Shown: positions 1 to 11,400 of the stretch, one piece after another | Layout of the letters: each line of letters starts with the position of its first letter | Numbering within the stretch: position 1 is the first letter of the stretch | DNA from: Paraconiothyrium sp. Pb-2020 | Lineage: Eukaryota; Ascomycota; Dothideomycetes; Pleosporales; Didymosphaeriaceae | Direction: 5' to 3' | Assembly (NCBI GenBank): GCA_022419385.1 | Contig: JAJUBI010000003.1 | Span: 2,790,001 to 2,854,000 of the forward strand | DNA length: 64,000 nt | Program-made: the position numbers and the translations under genes | Notes under the pieces: generated by a model | Seen by the model: only the letters and a program-made list of their open reading frames with translations | Told to the model about the DNA's origin: nothing | Databases searched by the model: none

Positions 1-59
1 AAAGGAGCTCCCTGGCAACCGCACAGAAGCCGCTTCCGAGCCCGCCAGCGCTGCAATTC

Positions 60-2351
60 ATGAACCCTTCCAGCCCGCCCAATGCTCAACGGACCCTCGT
101 CGATGCCGACGTCGTTGGAACGCCTTCGTCTGAAGCATGGCCGGCTCTTTCACCCGATAACGTTGCATGGGAGGGCCCAGGAGGAACCCAGAACACTAAC
201 ATCGCTGATTCCACAATCTGCAACCATTTCCTTGCAAAATCCGTGTCGCTCCATGAGGGACATGAGCTAACAGCTGATGTCACAGACCATTCAATTACCG
301 TATCGTCAACTACTAACCACGAATGTAACTCCCAAGAAGTAACATCGTCATCACCCTTAGAGGAGACGCCACATATATTCTATGATGGAGGTTTCGCTCC
401 GGATACAACTGTACACGCTCTCACGACTCCTGACGATGAGGCTTTGGAGAGTCCACTCGCCCACAAAGTTGTTATTCCGCCGCGTGTCAGCTCCAAGCGA
501 GCCCCTCTCCCAGTCAGATCGCAATCCCAAATGGTGAAGGCCGCAGCTACAGCTGCATGGCGCCAGCAAGAAGCTAAAGCGGGCGATACAAAGTGGCATG
601 TTCTGACCACGGCCGGGCACAATGCCGGTAACACCACAGCGCTGCAGGCAGAGCCAGTTGAGGCGGATCGAACTGATGGTAGCGGTGGCAACATGAGTAG
701 GCCCGTTGGCCTGCCAGAGTCTATAGATGCTTATCACACTGCAGCCTGGAAGCGCATCTCAACCGAGTCGGTTTCCGTCTGGAGTCAGGCAGCTGGTTCG
801 TCAATATGTGGGAATGAACCACAGACTGAACAACCCGGATACCGCACTAAACGCCTTTCTGATCACTGTTCTAAATCAGAGCGTGGCCCGATGCTCAAGA
901 TCGCAGACGATGCAGACGCTATCTTGCTTGGCAAGGATGTGCCTCCCGTGGCGGACATTGCAGTCAGCAAGTCAGCATTTAAAGGAGACTCACTGAGTAG
1001 AATTACAAACCGCACGATGTCAAGGTTTTCTACCGGTGGATTTAGGTCAGGAACACCACAAGCTAGTGGGAGGAGATCCAGCCACAGCGTAGCTGTAACG
1101 GAGTGTAGGACCCCTCAACTTCCCATGCGCGCTGGATTGCCACGGTCGACAGCCACTCCTCAGAGCATTCCTACCCATGAGGGGAACACTACCGTTCGAA
1201 AACGCACTTCTAAAGTTAACCCAATGTCAACCATGGTCCCATCTGCCAAGTCAGATAAACACATCGCTGCTAAATCGAAGCTTACAATATCAAGTCGATC
1301 CAAGACAAGGCAAGCTCTTATCCATCCAAGCACATCCAGCTCTCAAGAAGGAGCTTCGCTCGGCTATGCTAGACCCACAGCAGCAAGTTCACGCAACATG
1401 AGCATGTTGGGCCAGCGTGCCACGTTCAGCAAGCCTGCATACAGCCCCAACCAGCCAAATGCATCAAAGAATGAACGCCTCGAGATGAGTTCGAAAAAAG
1501 ACAACATGAGATCACGAGAAAAGAAGAATCAGACTGTCGGCGAAAAGACAGTCAACCCGAAGCGTAGTATCAAGAACATCTTACTTCTCCGGGACAACAA
1601 GGAGAAGGCACCTGCTGTACCTGCAGTTCCGAAGCGTTCGTCACTGATCGGGAGCACAATACGAGGTCGCTTCAGAAGCCCCGCCAACGTGGCGGATAAT
1701 ATCCAAAAGGCGATCGACAATACGAATCGTCCAGTTTCATCACAAAAATACCGTTATCCGGCTCATTCGCAGAACGATGTCGTCCAAGTCGCCACGCCTC
1801 CGAGCTATAACTCGAACGCTGCCGGAGTGCAGCACGACAACATCCAGGCTGTCCCGTCACCCAATACGATATCAGCTGCTCCAGGAGCCACTAAATCGGA
1901 CGCTGCGACCGTCATCAACAATATCATCACCCAAGTGTCGTTGCTTCCGGACACATCATCGGACCGTCTGCGCGGCCTCGAGATCGCTGAGGTCTGTACA
2001 ACCCTGCACCATCGTGCTAGTATGCTCAAGGAACTTGTTCTAACAGTTCAAACGAAACAGGCTCTTCTCTCTTCTCTAGACGCTTGTAAACACGCACAGA
2101 TCGCGGCGACACAAGCACAGCACCATGGTCGCCAGGCAGAGCTATATGCGCAAAGGTCTGCTGTTGAGCTCGGGAGATTGCACAGGCTCTGCGATCGGGG
2201 TCTTGACGAGGAGACTGTGCAACTGATTAAGGGTCTGCTCAGCAATGCGTGGGATTCGGCATTTCCAGCGTCATCGTCAACAACCTTGCGTGACGTCGAA
2301 CCCGCAATAAACGGATGGAATGGTGGCTCTGAAGAAGCTGAAAAAGGGTAG
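60..2351 (+). CDS. hypothetical low-complexity protein, 5' end possibly outside window
   Basis: This is an uninterrupted 763-codon frame. I do not recognise the family. Most of the protein is Ser/Thr/Pro/Lys-rich and looks disordered, with many basic patches. The last ~130 residues differ: they carry a regular, Ala/Leu/Gln-rich, probably helical segment (INNIITQVSLLPDTSSDRLR, then repeated HA-Q/A-A-T-Q type residues) that could form a coiled coil. The frame is also open upstream of the first ATG, back to base 3, so the true start may lie outside the window or in an upstream exon. No signal peptide or membrane segment is visible. It converges on TIM10. A cytoskeletal or scaffold role would be pure guesswork. 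Confidence 0.65.
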   Translation: MNPSSPPNAQRTLVDADVVGTPSSEAWPALSPDNVAWEGPGGTQNTNIADSTICNHFLAKSVSLHEGHELTADVTDHSITVSSTTNHECNSQEVTSSSPLEETPHIFYDGGFAPDTTVHALTTPDDEALESPLAHKVVIPPRVSSKRAPLPVRSQSQMVKAAATAAWRQQEAKAGDTKWHVLTTAGHNAGNTTALQAEPVEADRTDGSGGNMSRPVGLPESIDAYHTAAWKRISTESVSVWSQAAGSSICGNEPQTEQPGYRTKRLSDHCSKSERGPMLKIADDADAILLGKDVPPVADIAVSKSAFKGDSLSRITNRTMSRFSTGGFRSGTPQASGRRSSHSVAVTECRTPQLPMRAGLPRSTATPQSIPTHEGNTTVRKRTSKVNPMSTMVPSAKSDKHIAAKSKLTISSRSKTRQALIHPSTSSSQEGASLGYARPTAASSRNMSMLGQRATFSKPAYSPNQPNASKNERLEMSSKKDNMRSREKKNQTVGEKTVNPKRSIKNILLLRDNKEKAPAVPAVPKRSSLIGSTIRGRFRSPANVADNIQKAIDNTNRPVSSQKYRYPAHSQNDVVQVATPPSYNSNAAGVQHDNIQAVPSPNTISAAPGATKSDAATVINNIITQVSLLPDTSSDRLRGLEIAEVCTTLHHRASMLKELVLTVQTKQALLSSLDACKHAQIAATQAQHHGRQAELYAQRSAVELGRLHRLCDRGLDEETVQLIKGLLSNAWDSAFPASSSTTLRDVEPAINGWNGGSEEAEKG

Positions 2352-2881
2352 GCTGACCGCACATAACTGCTTGTAAAAGGCCACACTAACAGCATCAACA
2401 GGGCTTAAATATGGCGTATCCTAGCACTCGTGATTAGCATCCATTGGCAAAGGTAGCGCTTACATGCTCAAGATGCATCCAACTGTGCTCGTTCAATCGC
2501 GTGCAAGACAGCGCAGATCTGTCAGGTATTTCGATTTGTTTGCGGGTGGAACATGAGCATTCACACACCCCAATGTAGTCGACATGTCTCACAAAAGACG
2601 AGATACGATATTCTACAAATCATCTGGGTGTTGGTGCACAGTCTGAGTACAGTTTGCATCTTGCATATCGTGCCACTCTGAGCAAATCGCCCAGTACGGT
2701 AAATGTAATTGTACAGTCAATCCAGTTCGATGCCGGTTCCTGACCCAAATAGCCCATCCAGCGCCAAAGATGTGAAGCAGTGATTATTGTTCGCCTTCGG
2801 CGCAGTTTCTACTCAATACAGCTTACCGTTTTCTCTCCTCCCTCATCCATCCAGCACAACCCTGTTTGTAGCGTAATTTAT
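2352..2881. other. intergenic, convergent 3' ends
   Basis: About 530 bases between the stop of the left hypothetical gene and the stop of TIM10. They presumably hold both 3' untranslated regions. I see no gene or repeat in it. Confidence 0.6.
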
Positions 2882-3250
2882 TCACATGCCACCGCCGAAC
2901 ATGCCACCACCAGCGGCCTTCCCTTGGGCCTCGCCCTGCATCTTCTCGCTAACCTTGACATTGACCTCAAAGAACTTTGCGACGCAGCGATCGAGGCAGA
3001 CAGACTCGCCCTTGTTGAGGTCGGCTTCGCGGTACGAGGTGTCGATGCACTTCTTGCTGCAGGATTGAACGAGACTAGACCACCAGAGAAAATCAGCGGC
3101 GTGTCCCAGCTGACATTGGAGATGACGAGAGGATCGGGGGAGAGCAACGTACCGCGCGTACATGTCCGAGACCATGTCGATTTCTGCTTCTGCTTGGGCG
3201 ATCTTTTGCTCGGAGGAGAGCTGCGGTTGGCGGCCGAAGAGGAAAGACAT
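2882..3250 (-). CDS. TIM10: mitochondrial import translocase subunit Tim10
   Basis: Small Tim chaperone of the mitochondrial intermembrane space, which with Tim9 carries hydrophobic carrier proteins to the TIM22 complex. Two exons, complement(2882..3074, 3153..3250), are joined across a 78-nt intron (GTACGT donor, CTAG acceptor) and give 96 residues, close to the ~93 of yeast Tim10. The twin CX3C signature is visible: CSKKC about residue 37 and CLDRC about residue 61, with helical flanks. The N-terminus begins MSFLFGRQPQLSSEQK and the tail is Gly/Met-rich (GGGMFGGGM). The intron has no stop in frame, so an unspliced reading gives a false 122-residue protein; splicing restores the family alignment. 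Confidence 0.93.
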   Translation of the reverse strand: MSFLFGRQPQLSSEQKIAQAEAEIDMVSDMYARYVALPRSSRHLQCQLGHAADFLWWSSLVQSCSKKCIDTSYREADLNKGESVCLDRCVAKFFEVNVKVSEKMQGEAQGKAAGGGMFGGGM

Positions 3251-4048
3251 TGTGGCGATTTATGTGATGTTTGATGGCAGGGAGATGGCGGGCGGATCGT
3301 AGGGGCAGGGAGCTGTAACCTTGAGGCGATGGGATGTATTGGGTGTTTGGATTGTACAAGCTATGAAGGTGATGCTACGCGCGGAAAGAAAATGGGAGCT
3401 TGAAGGGAGATGGTCTGTGCTTTCGGCGATTAGCGGTGTTGACGTACGAATGCACTTGGGCTCTATCGCTCTGCACTTTGTTCAACCATTGCTTCTCGAA
3501 ATGCATCCAAGGAAACGACGTACTTGATCTTTCGTCCTTGTAACCTTATGCAACCGTTGCTATTAGGCTGCTCGGACTGTGCGGCCTTCGGCCACGGCAC
3601 TCCTCATCGATCCAGTACGATGGGTCAGTTGATCGGAATACTAGCCCTTATAGCGCTCTATGGCGTACAAGAGCTGCGAGGCTGCTCATTCCCGCTATAA
3701 GCCTGGCTCCATTGAAGACGCGATACGTGGCTGGAATGAGCGCGACGAGTTCAAGATGAGGCATATGCTTGTTTAGATGAACACACCGCTGCTGCATGAG
3801 GAGCAGCTTTGACCGCACTCATGTCCCCTGGCCTGTAGCCGCCCAGTACTATGTCCTATGTGTGGGAGCTGCATTGTTCATCCACCACGTCAGTCAGGCT
3901 GGCCAGGGTCAACGGCATGTTAGCCTGGAAGCCCCCACCGCTCCCGCGCGTGTGGCTGGGGACGCCTAAATATAACGTCTCGTGCGGCTGTGCGCCCTGG
4001 ATGGGCGAAAGCGCCTGCGCCAAGGTCAGCGTCGCCGTCACGCGAGAT
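3251..4048. other. intergenic, divergent promoter side of TIM10
   Basis: Between the TIM10 start and the leader of the next gene. Only short overlapping frames without recognisable protein character occur here. It presumably holds the TIM10 promoter. Confidence 0.5.
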
Positions 4049-4915
4049 GATCGTCTCCAAACAGGCTGGCTGCGAGCGACTTCATCTTCCTCCCGTGCGC
4101 CGTCGACGCTGCTGAGCTTGCATCATCTTTCCATTGCCCCACAAGCCCTCCACAGCGACCGCGCTTGTCTTGCCCGCCAGGAACACATAGTGGGCGAACG
4201 CTGCTGTAGGCCGCCGCCAGGGCAGCTCTAGTTGGCCGCTATCCGGCGCTTTTCTCAGCCCAGGAGCTCCACAAGACGGGGTGGACGGGGTCAGCACCGC
4301 ACCAGCCGCAGCCCGTGGATTCCTCCTTCTCCAGGCCCAGAACAACACATCTCTCTTCTACATTCACCCTCGCTCCAGCCGCTCGCTCGCACGCACCTCG
4401 CCTACGCACGCCCGTCGCCGTTCGCCGCCCCTGTCGCGCCTCGTTGGCATTCCGGCAACTGTCCTTCACCTGCTAGACCTCGTTTCAGAAGTCGCACGCA
4501 CCGAGTCGCATCCCAACGTGCACCACGATCCGTTTCGGCGTCGCACACTGCCACTGTCCACTCACTGCGGCCCCAGCCATCCACCAAGTGCCTCACTCCC
4601 GTCTCAGCCCTGTCTTCCCACCGCCCATAGCATTACCAACTCGCGCCGCCATCCCCGCCCAAAGTCGCACGCTGCTCCTCCTGGCAAACGCCAGCGCACC
4701 CACTTGATCCACTCCATTCAGCCGTATACCGGCTGTTCACTCCCGCCAAAATTTCTCACCACGAGGCACGAACTTCCCTCCTCGGAGGCCAGCCCCTCGA
4801 TCGCAACTACCATTACCCACCGCAGCCCCAGCCCTACCAGACCCAGCCAGGCGGCTACCACCACCGCGAGGGCTTCCCCACAGAACTCCCGCCCGTCGCG
4901 CGAAGGAAACGCAGA
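4049..4915 (+). promoter_or_regulatory. C-rich leader with no ATG in any + strand frame
   Basis: I checked this 867-nt stretch base by base: the plus strand contains no ATG between the one at 4046 and the one at 4916 that begins the UPF0658 frame. The sequence is C-rich with many CCC, CCAGCC and pyrimidine runs. The absence is far from chance and suggests a 5' leader under selection against upstream starts. From 4631 to 4915 the frame of the downstream gene is open and reads like protein (SHHEARTSLLGG, then a Pro/Gln/Tyr-rich run, then PPVARRKRR). A cag at 4719-4721 could be an acceptor for a 5' exon that I cannot place. Confidence 0.55.
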
Positions 4916-6046
4916 ATGTACATCCCCAACACCAGGTGGACTTGGGCTTTTCTCCTGACGGCCGTGACTCAGGCTGTCATTGCCCTCGTCCTCGAAGCGT
5001 ACGTCTGCTCCCGCCCAGTGTTGTGCAATCGCTGAACTAACTTCGCGCAGATATGTCTTTGCTAGATTCCAGAATGCTCTCAAGGAGAATGTCAACGACC
5101 ACAACGAGTCGCGGACGATCCCGACCTACCTCGCCGTGTTCATGTTCGGCTATATTTACCAAATCGCACTAGTCTACGATGCACTCGCCCAGAAGAATAC
5201 CATTCAGGTCATCGGGCTTGTTATATATAATCTAGGTATCCTCATCTATGCCGCCATCCAATTCGATCAGATCGACGAAGCCATCACCGAGCTAAAGAAA
5301 CTCAATGGGCTCGACGACCTGTTTGTGTGGACTGAGATCCGCGCTGAACTCGTCGCCCTTCCAATTTTGATGGCGGTAGCTACCATCGTCTTCGCTTTCA
5401 TTGCGTGGAAGTTGTATGATGAGTTCGCTTGGACTATCTACAAGCACATCTCCGCAGATCTGCGCATGAAAAGGCGCTACCTCACCTATCAGGTAAGCTT
5501 TGTCCCACTCAAACAGACTGGAGAGACCCTAATTGGCATGTACAGATCTACATTGCGCTGCTGAAATTCGATTTCTTCTTCTTCCTCGCCTTCACAGTCC
5601 AATTCCTCGTCGTCGTCGAAAATACTTCCACGGTAGAACTCGCGCTCACGGCGGCTGCGCTGGTCATTACGTTCATCCTGCTTTTCCTGGCCGCGTGGTG
5701 GGTCCGCCGAGAGTCCGTAGCCGGCATGATCGTGGTCATCATCATCTACTTCATAGCCCTGGGCTACTTTTTGTTCAAGCTAGTCCGTATGTACGCTGCC
5801 GATGCGGTGCGTCTCGAAGACTACAAGCCTGCACGAAAATCGCTGACAAGTTTCGCCGTCCTGACCATTCTGCTGCTTGTCATCACTATTGTCACGGCAT
5901 GCATTTGCACGCACAATTTTAACAAGGGACTGAAGCCATTTGTGAATGAGAAGAGCGTTGGGAGGGGAAGCGAGGGGAAGGCTTACGGAAACGAGATGCC
6001 GAGCTTGAGCGGACCGGCACCGGCCCAGCGGATGGAGATTGATTGA
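4916..6046 (+). CDS. UPF0658 Golgi membrane protein
   Basis: Multi-pass membrane protein of the fungal UPF0658 family, whose S. pombe members localise to the Golgi; the biochemical function is not known. Exons 4916..4998, 5051..5492 and 5546..6046 are joined by introns of 52 and 53 nt (GTACGT..CGCAG, GTAAGC..TACAG) and give 341 residues from the first ATG. The protein opens MYIPNTRWTWAFLLTAV and has about seven hydrophobic spans, including TYLAVFMFGYIYQIALVY, LLKFDFFFFLAFTVQFLVVV and SFAVLTILLLVITIVTACIC. The C-terminal tail is hydrophilic. The true N-terminus may be longer, because the frame is open and protein-like upstream to 4631, but no ATG exists there. Confidence 0.85.
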
Positions 6047-6745
6047 TTTTACCAAACAACGAAGACTTGTGTTCGAATGACTGATTTCCTTTGTTTTCTG
6101 TTGTGCAATATACCTCCAAGATCGAACGACACGATCGGTATGCGTTCCGCGAAGCATAGCTCTAGTCTTGTGTCCGACGAAAGCAAGGGCTGGGCTAGAG
6201 CAATTGGCGTTTATCTGGACTGGACACTACAGGTTTGTGTGGATGGATTCGGTTTGATGTGGGTAAAGGAGTTGGGCCCGAGCTGGAACACTGGTCGACT
6301 CCGAGAGCCTGGATTTGATTGGAAGGACGCCTTTGCTTGATATACTATCCATGTACTGCTTTTGGCTTTAACTCTAGTTCCGTACGGCCTTTGTATAAAA
6401 CTCAATTCTTGTTCGCCTCGGATCAGCCTTGGGGTCTGGTTGTGTGGCCTTGACGATGTGGATGGGGATTGAGTAATCGACAAACAATGAATCCAAAACT
6501 ACCAAGTCAGAGCGATGGTGGGACAACGTCTATTACTTGGAGCGTGGGAACGCCGGATATATTATGAATCTCTTACAAGCCCAGTCTGCGCATAATGCCC
6601 ACCAAATCATCGACCGCAGGGTATCGTGCTAAAGAGCATTCCGCTTCTCAACCACATGTACACAACGTCTCCGCCCAGATTTGCCAATTCCCCAATAGTC
6701 CCTGGCTCAGCTTCAGATCGTTTAACACTGAGTAGCCCAGCTTCC
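6047..6745. other. intergenic, convergent 3' ends
   Basis: About 700 bases between the stops of the UPF0658 and Mpv17/PMP22 genes. No gene, RNA or repeat is seen. Confidence 0.5.
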
Positions 6746-7656
6746 TCAGATTTCCTTCTTAATCTTATTTTCCGCCTTGCTCTCCGCATCCTCAATCCTC
6801 TCTACCGTGCCCCTCTCCGTGCTACCGCTGGAATTGAGGTAGCTCAGATAGCAATTCCACCCAAGCGCCACAAAATTCACAACCAGCACTCTATGCTCGA
6901 GCGGCACAAATTTGAAATTGATAGCCTGTACCCATGGCCACAGCAGGAAGTTGTTTGTCATGCCCGGTACCCATGCCTTGCTTAACTTGTCTTTTACGGG
7001 ACTGCCTTCCAAGTACGCCATGCTAGACAAAAAGCACGTCATGTTGACGGGGGCAAAAATGAATTGGTCGCAGAGGACGCGCGCAGCGATTGTACGATTG
7101 GTAGTGCTGAGGGAGACGCGGTTGGCGAGGAAGGTGTACCATTTTGTTGCGGCGGGGCCGAAGACGACTAAGAAATTGGGTCAGTGATGGGTAGTTGAGG
7201 ATGGATGATGAGTACGGTCAATAAAAGAATGGTAGGTGTGCGAATAAGACAACGTACGTCCGCCATATGCAAACATGCGCCCTGTCCTCGAGGGATCATG
7301 CTTATCGAGACCCTTTTTCTCAACAGCTTGCTGGGCGATAACGTCACCGGTCGCGAAGAGAACCTATTTACCACGTATCAGTATTATTTCTCTGGCTTTT
7401 GCAATATCCCCAGCCCGCGTCCTACGTCGTGCTTCGTTTCGAATCGATGTAAAGGAAGATGCGCGCGGGCTCAGAGGGCGCATCGCGTTTAATAGAATGG
7501 ATGAGAGGATCCATCATACCGCCGTAGTTATACTCTGCGTGAGCAGCGGCGCGCTCTTCAGCTTTGCTTGGTACCTACGGCGCCTACAGTCAGCATCCAC
7601 TCCCCATGTCCAATCCTGCTCTCCCGTGGTCCAGAACACACTTACCAGCGTAACAT
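6746..7656 (-). CDS. SYM1: Mpv17/PMP22 family protein (Sym1-type)
   Basis: Small four-helix membrane protein of the Mpv17/PMP22 family. Yeast Sym1 sits in the mitochondrial inner membrane and is needed for growth on ethanol under heat stress. Four exons, complement(6746..7167, 7258..7363, 7520..7574, 7646..7656), give exactly 197 residues, the length of yeast Sym1. The first exon is only 11 nt (MLRW split at the Trp). Family hallmarks visible are WYQAKLKSAPLLTQSITTA, FATGDVIAQQAVEKKG, DPSRTGRMFAYGG, FGPAATKWY and the terminal signature W-x2-WPWVQAINFKFVPLEHR followed by NFVALGWNCYLSYLNS. A peroxisomal paralogue is the main alternative; orthology to Sym1 is inferred from the N-terminus and length. 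Confidence 0.9.
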
Positions 7657-8417
7657 GTTCGCGATTTTACTTTGCGATGCTCAACCTCTTCGATAGTTCA
7701 GGTGGCACTCGACAAGACGAGAGCGAATATACGTCGAGGGGGAATTGTGTGTTAGAAGCAAACAAGGCTAACTTTGTGACGTCGATATGTGGACCCTGTC
7801 AGTGGGAGCTTGGGCCCTTCCCTGCGTGGGAGCCCCGTCAACAATTATTTGATTGCCACGCTGGTGCCCACGTCTGGGGTCGCTCTCCGCTTCCGGGTCC
7901 TCAAATATCGGGAGATCTGATCCAGGCCATTGGCTACTTTGTGACCCGTCCGCTCTTTCATAGTCATAATTTAGAGATATTACAGCTGAGTCAAATCCCA
8001 TAATCCCATTCAAGCAATCCTTACGGCGTCCTACACTATCTGCATTGTTTCCGTCTCCTCAATTCCCAACACTCATGCCGATGGCGCCTCCCAATATGTT
8101 CTCGCCCAAGAATTGAACCACACAATAGAAATTACAACGTCTGCCGATGCCCCCGTCCGCGCTCTACCAAAAGAATCCCTGAAGCTGAAAACAGAATAAA
8201 ACCCTCAAGCTGGAAGAACGCCAATCAGATGCGGTATTAGCACCCCATGGCGCTTCCTCACGTAACCCACACAGATACTGTTACTACACCAATGTGCTTA
8301 ACCCACCGCGGCGCTGCTCTTCGCCCCGCTAGCAATACGGTCGCACCATGCGCGTAAACAAACTATTCTGGCAAAAATAAGAGCCACGCTGAGCTCTTCA
8401 CGTTACTTGTTATTCCG
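7657..8417. other. intergenic between Sym1-type gene start and kinase gene stop
   Basis: About 760 bases. They should include the promoter of the Sym1-type gene and the 3' end of the kinase gene. No convincing coding frame is seen. Confidence 0.5.
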
Positions 8418-11400
8418 TCACCGGTCCTCCTTTCCTCTCTGTCGGCCCATTCTTCGAAAGAAGTCCATCACTCTCTTCGAGCTACCACTGGATCCCTTGT
8501 TACCCGCACTCTCATCGTACGCATCTGCGAACTTCCTGCTCTTCTGTAGCACCCCTTTCCTCTGCCTTTCTTCGGGACCATCACTACCCATGCCAGGCGG
8601 ATACTGCGGTCTATGTTGATTCCGCGGAACGCCCTCGCTAGCCTCTGAGTCATTTGTGTGATGGCGATACGGTCTGTTCGCAGAAGGGTGCTGTTCCTTC
8701 GGACCAGGGAATTTATCGTCGCCAATGGGCGAAGCATAGTCGAACTGCGTTTGATTCGGTGGAGCGGATGCAGGAACCGTGCGCCTGCTGTCGTGTGATC
8801 CATCGTAGAAGCCTGGAACATTACTTCCCGTGGTACTCTGACTAGGAGATCGGGAATCATTTCCACGCCCGAAGGCCAAGCCGCTCGGACGAGAACCAGC
8901 TCTTGGTCTCCCTGTTGCAGCTGCAGAGCCTCGGCGCTCCGAATGTGGCTGCGCCGGCATGCTCTCTCTATGCCCCGAACCAAATGTCTTCGATAGTGAA
9001 CTCGGCAAAAGTGAAAACCGTCGTCCCGACTTGCCCGTGTTATGGGAGTCATTCGTGGTTTTACGCGAGAAGCCAAATGATGTGCGTCTGCTAGACTCGT
9101 TACTCTGTCGGGAAAACGCCTCGTTAGCAATAGGTCCAGGCATGGCTGTGGGAGGATATGATTTCTGTGGTCTGTTTTCATGCGCATAATTCGAGTTTTG
9201 AGAGATGGACGAGTCTTTGGGATCTTGAGAATAGGACGAATAGGAAGGCTGACGGCTCGAGAACATCGACGTCACCCTGCCCAGGGTCTCACTAACCGTG
9301 TTCGAGCGCTTGTGTCCTTTATGCTCTGTCTGTAGAGATTGCACTCGTTGCGTACTGGGTTGTCCGATACTGGGTTGTCCCATACCCGCATCACCCTGCG
9401 CAATTGGTCCAGATATGGAATACTGCTTGCCCTTCGGCTGAGAAAAACGGCCTTCTACGTTGGTTTGAGCAACGGTTGCAGTAGCAGGCTGGCTGTAGGA
9501 GTTCCCTCTTGAAGGCAAGCGTGAGTTTGCGCCCAATGTACCGCCTGTTGAAGGGCGCGCTGCGGATGCTGCAGGCGCAGCACCAAATGCCGTATAATCT
9601 GAAACCGATCTTTGTGGTTCTCGTCCTGGCCTTGGTGGAGCAGTCATGTTACTGGTTGTGGTTGATCGGCGAGCGTTATAGCCATCTGTAGCGGGAACCT
9701 CGGTGGGTCCTGAGTCTTTGACGCGGGACTTTGACGACGTCGCGGGAGCAGCGGGCGGCGACGCTTCCCCACGAGCAGTCTGTGACTGAGGTGCAACATA
9801 CTCGACTTGCACGGTGCGGCGCTTGTTGTCCTTCTTGGTCTTATCGGACGGTTGGGAGTTGATTTGGTCACGTTTGGCAGTGAGACCACCGACGGGCGTG
9901 ACGGCGGTATGGGGCTTTCCGGGTTCGCGTACAGAAGCGCTTCTAGCGAGTGCTGGAGGAGCATCAAGCGGATCTTCTTAAGCAGATTAGCATATCTTGA
10001 ATCCAGCTTCACCCGATGCGTATACATACTGTTTGCTGTTGGGGCTTTTTGGACGTCATTGGAGGTAGTCGTGCTCGAAGTAATGAAGCTGACTACATGC
10101 GCGTAGTCACTGAGCCAGCTGTGTCTGGCGACTTCGAATAAATCCGCTCGTTTTCTTGGATCGGGTACGAGGATACGTTTCAAGAGATCTCGAGCATGCG
10201 GTGTAACATACTCAGGAAAGGTGAGTGGGGTGGACACGATGTACTTGTATAAGAGATTGATGTTATCGCCCTCGGGGTTGGCCGGGTCATCGTCGAAGGG
10301 CAAGTAACCGGCAAGCATGGCATACTAATTATGGTTAGGTTCTGTTCATAGCTCACGTAGTGGAAACATACCAAGATCACACCACAACTCCACACGTCCA
10401 CTTTCCGACCGGTGTAGAGCGAGTCACTGACCACCAGCTCAGGCGCTGCGTAACAAGGACTACCACAACTGGTCTGCATGAGATCACCCCGGCGCGCTCC
10501 ATCAGTACCCTCCAGTCCCATTGCCTTGATATAGTCTTTGTTACTCAAGTTGAACTCAATATCCTCGCTGAGCTCATCAGTAGGGTCGAACGTATTAGCG
10601 AATCCGAAATCTGTGATTATAATATTTCTGTTGCGATCAAGAAGCAAATTTTCAAGCTTCAGGTCTCGGTGGACGATGCCCCTCTTGTGTAGGTAGCCGA
10701 CACCTGAGATAAGTTGCGCGAATAACCTGCGCGCCGCATTGTCCTTGAGATATCTGTGGTTGAGGATGTAGTCGAATAACTCGCCGCCAGACGCATACTC
10801 TAATATGATGCCGATATGGCGTTCCGTCTCCACCATTTCGTGCAGGCGTACAATGTTTGGGTGTTCGAGGCCGCGAAGAATGTGGATTTCACGGTAAATC
10901 TTTTGCAAGCGGTTCGCATTGCCACCCAGGGTTTCTCTTCTTATGAGCTTGATAGCCACTTCGACGCTGCTGTCTTTCTTCCACCCCATCTTGACCTTGC
11001 CAAACTCGCCCTCGCCGAGCGTCTGCCCAAGGATATAGTTGCCGAACCGCGAGCGCTTTGCCGAGCTGGTGGAATGATCCTGGCGACTCCTTCCCGCGCC
11101 TCTGCCCCCGTCATCGACGCCTTCACTGCCCACCAGGCCGAGCCCGGTTATGGGCGTAATGCCTGCTCCAGATGTCGCGGGTATTGCTTCTGCTTGCCTC
11201 GCCTGTTCACGGGCAATGTCTTCTTGGGGATCTGCGACGACTATCCTGTTGATGACGGTGCTTTCTTCACGAGGCAGATTCGTGCCGGGCGGTGGTTGGC
11301 CGACAGCGGACGCGGAGCGGCTGTGTGACGGTTGCGAGGGGGAGGGCCGCGACCTGCTGGCGCCCCCTTGCTGATGGGGGCTGTCCTTGCCTTTCCTGCG

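Noticed and set aside
2780..3274. 164-codon plus-strand frame
   Set aside because: It lies exactly antisense to TIM10, whose twin CX3C motif and splice sites are clear; this frame is a shadow.
4281..4958. 225-codon plus-strand frame in the C-rich leader
   Set aside because: It begins with a non-ATG codon, is low in complexity and is in a different frame from the conserved UPF0658 coding sequence.
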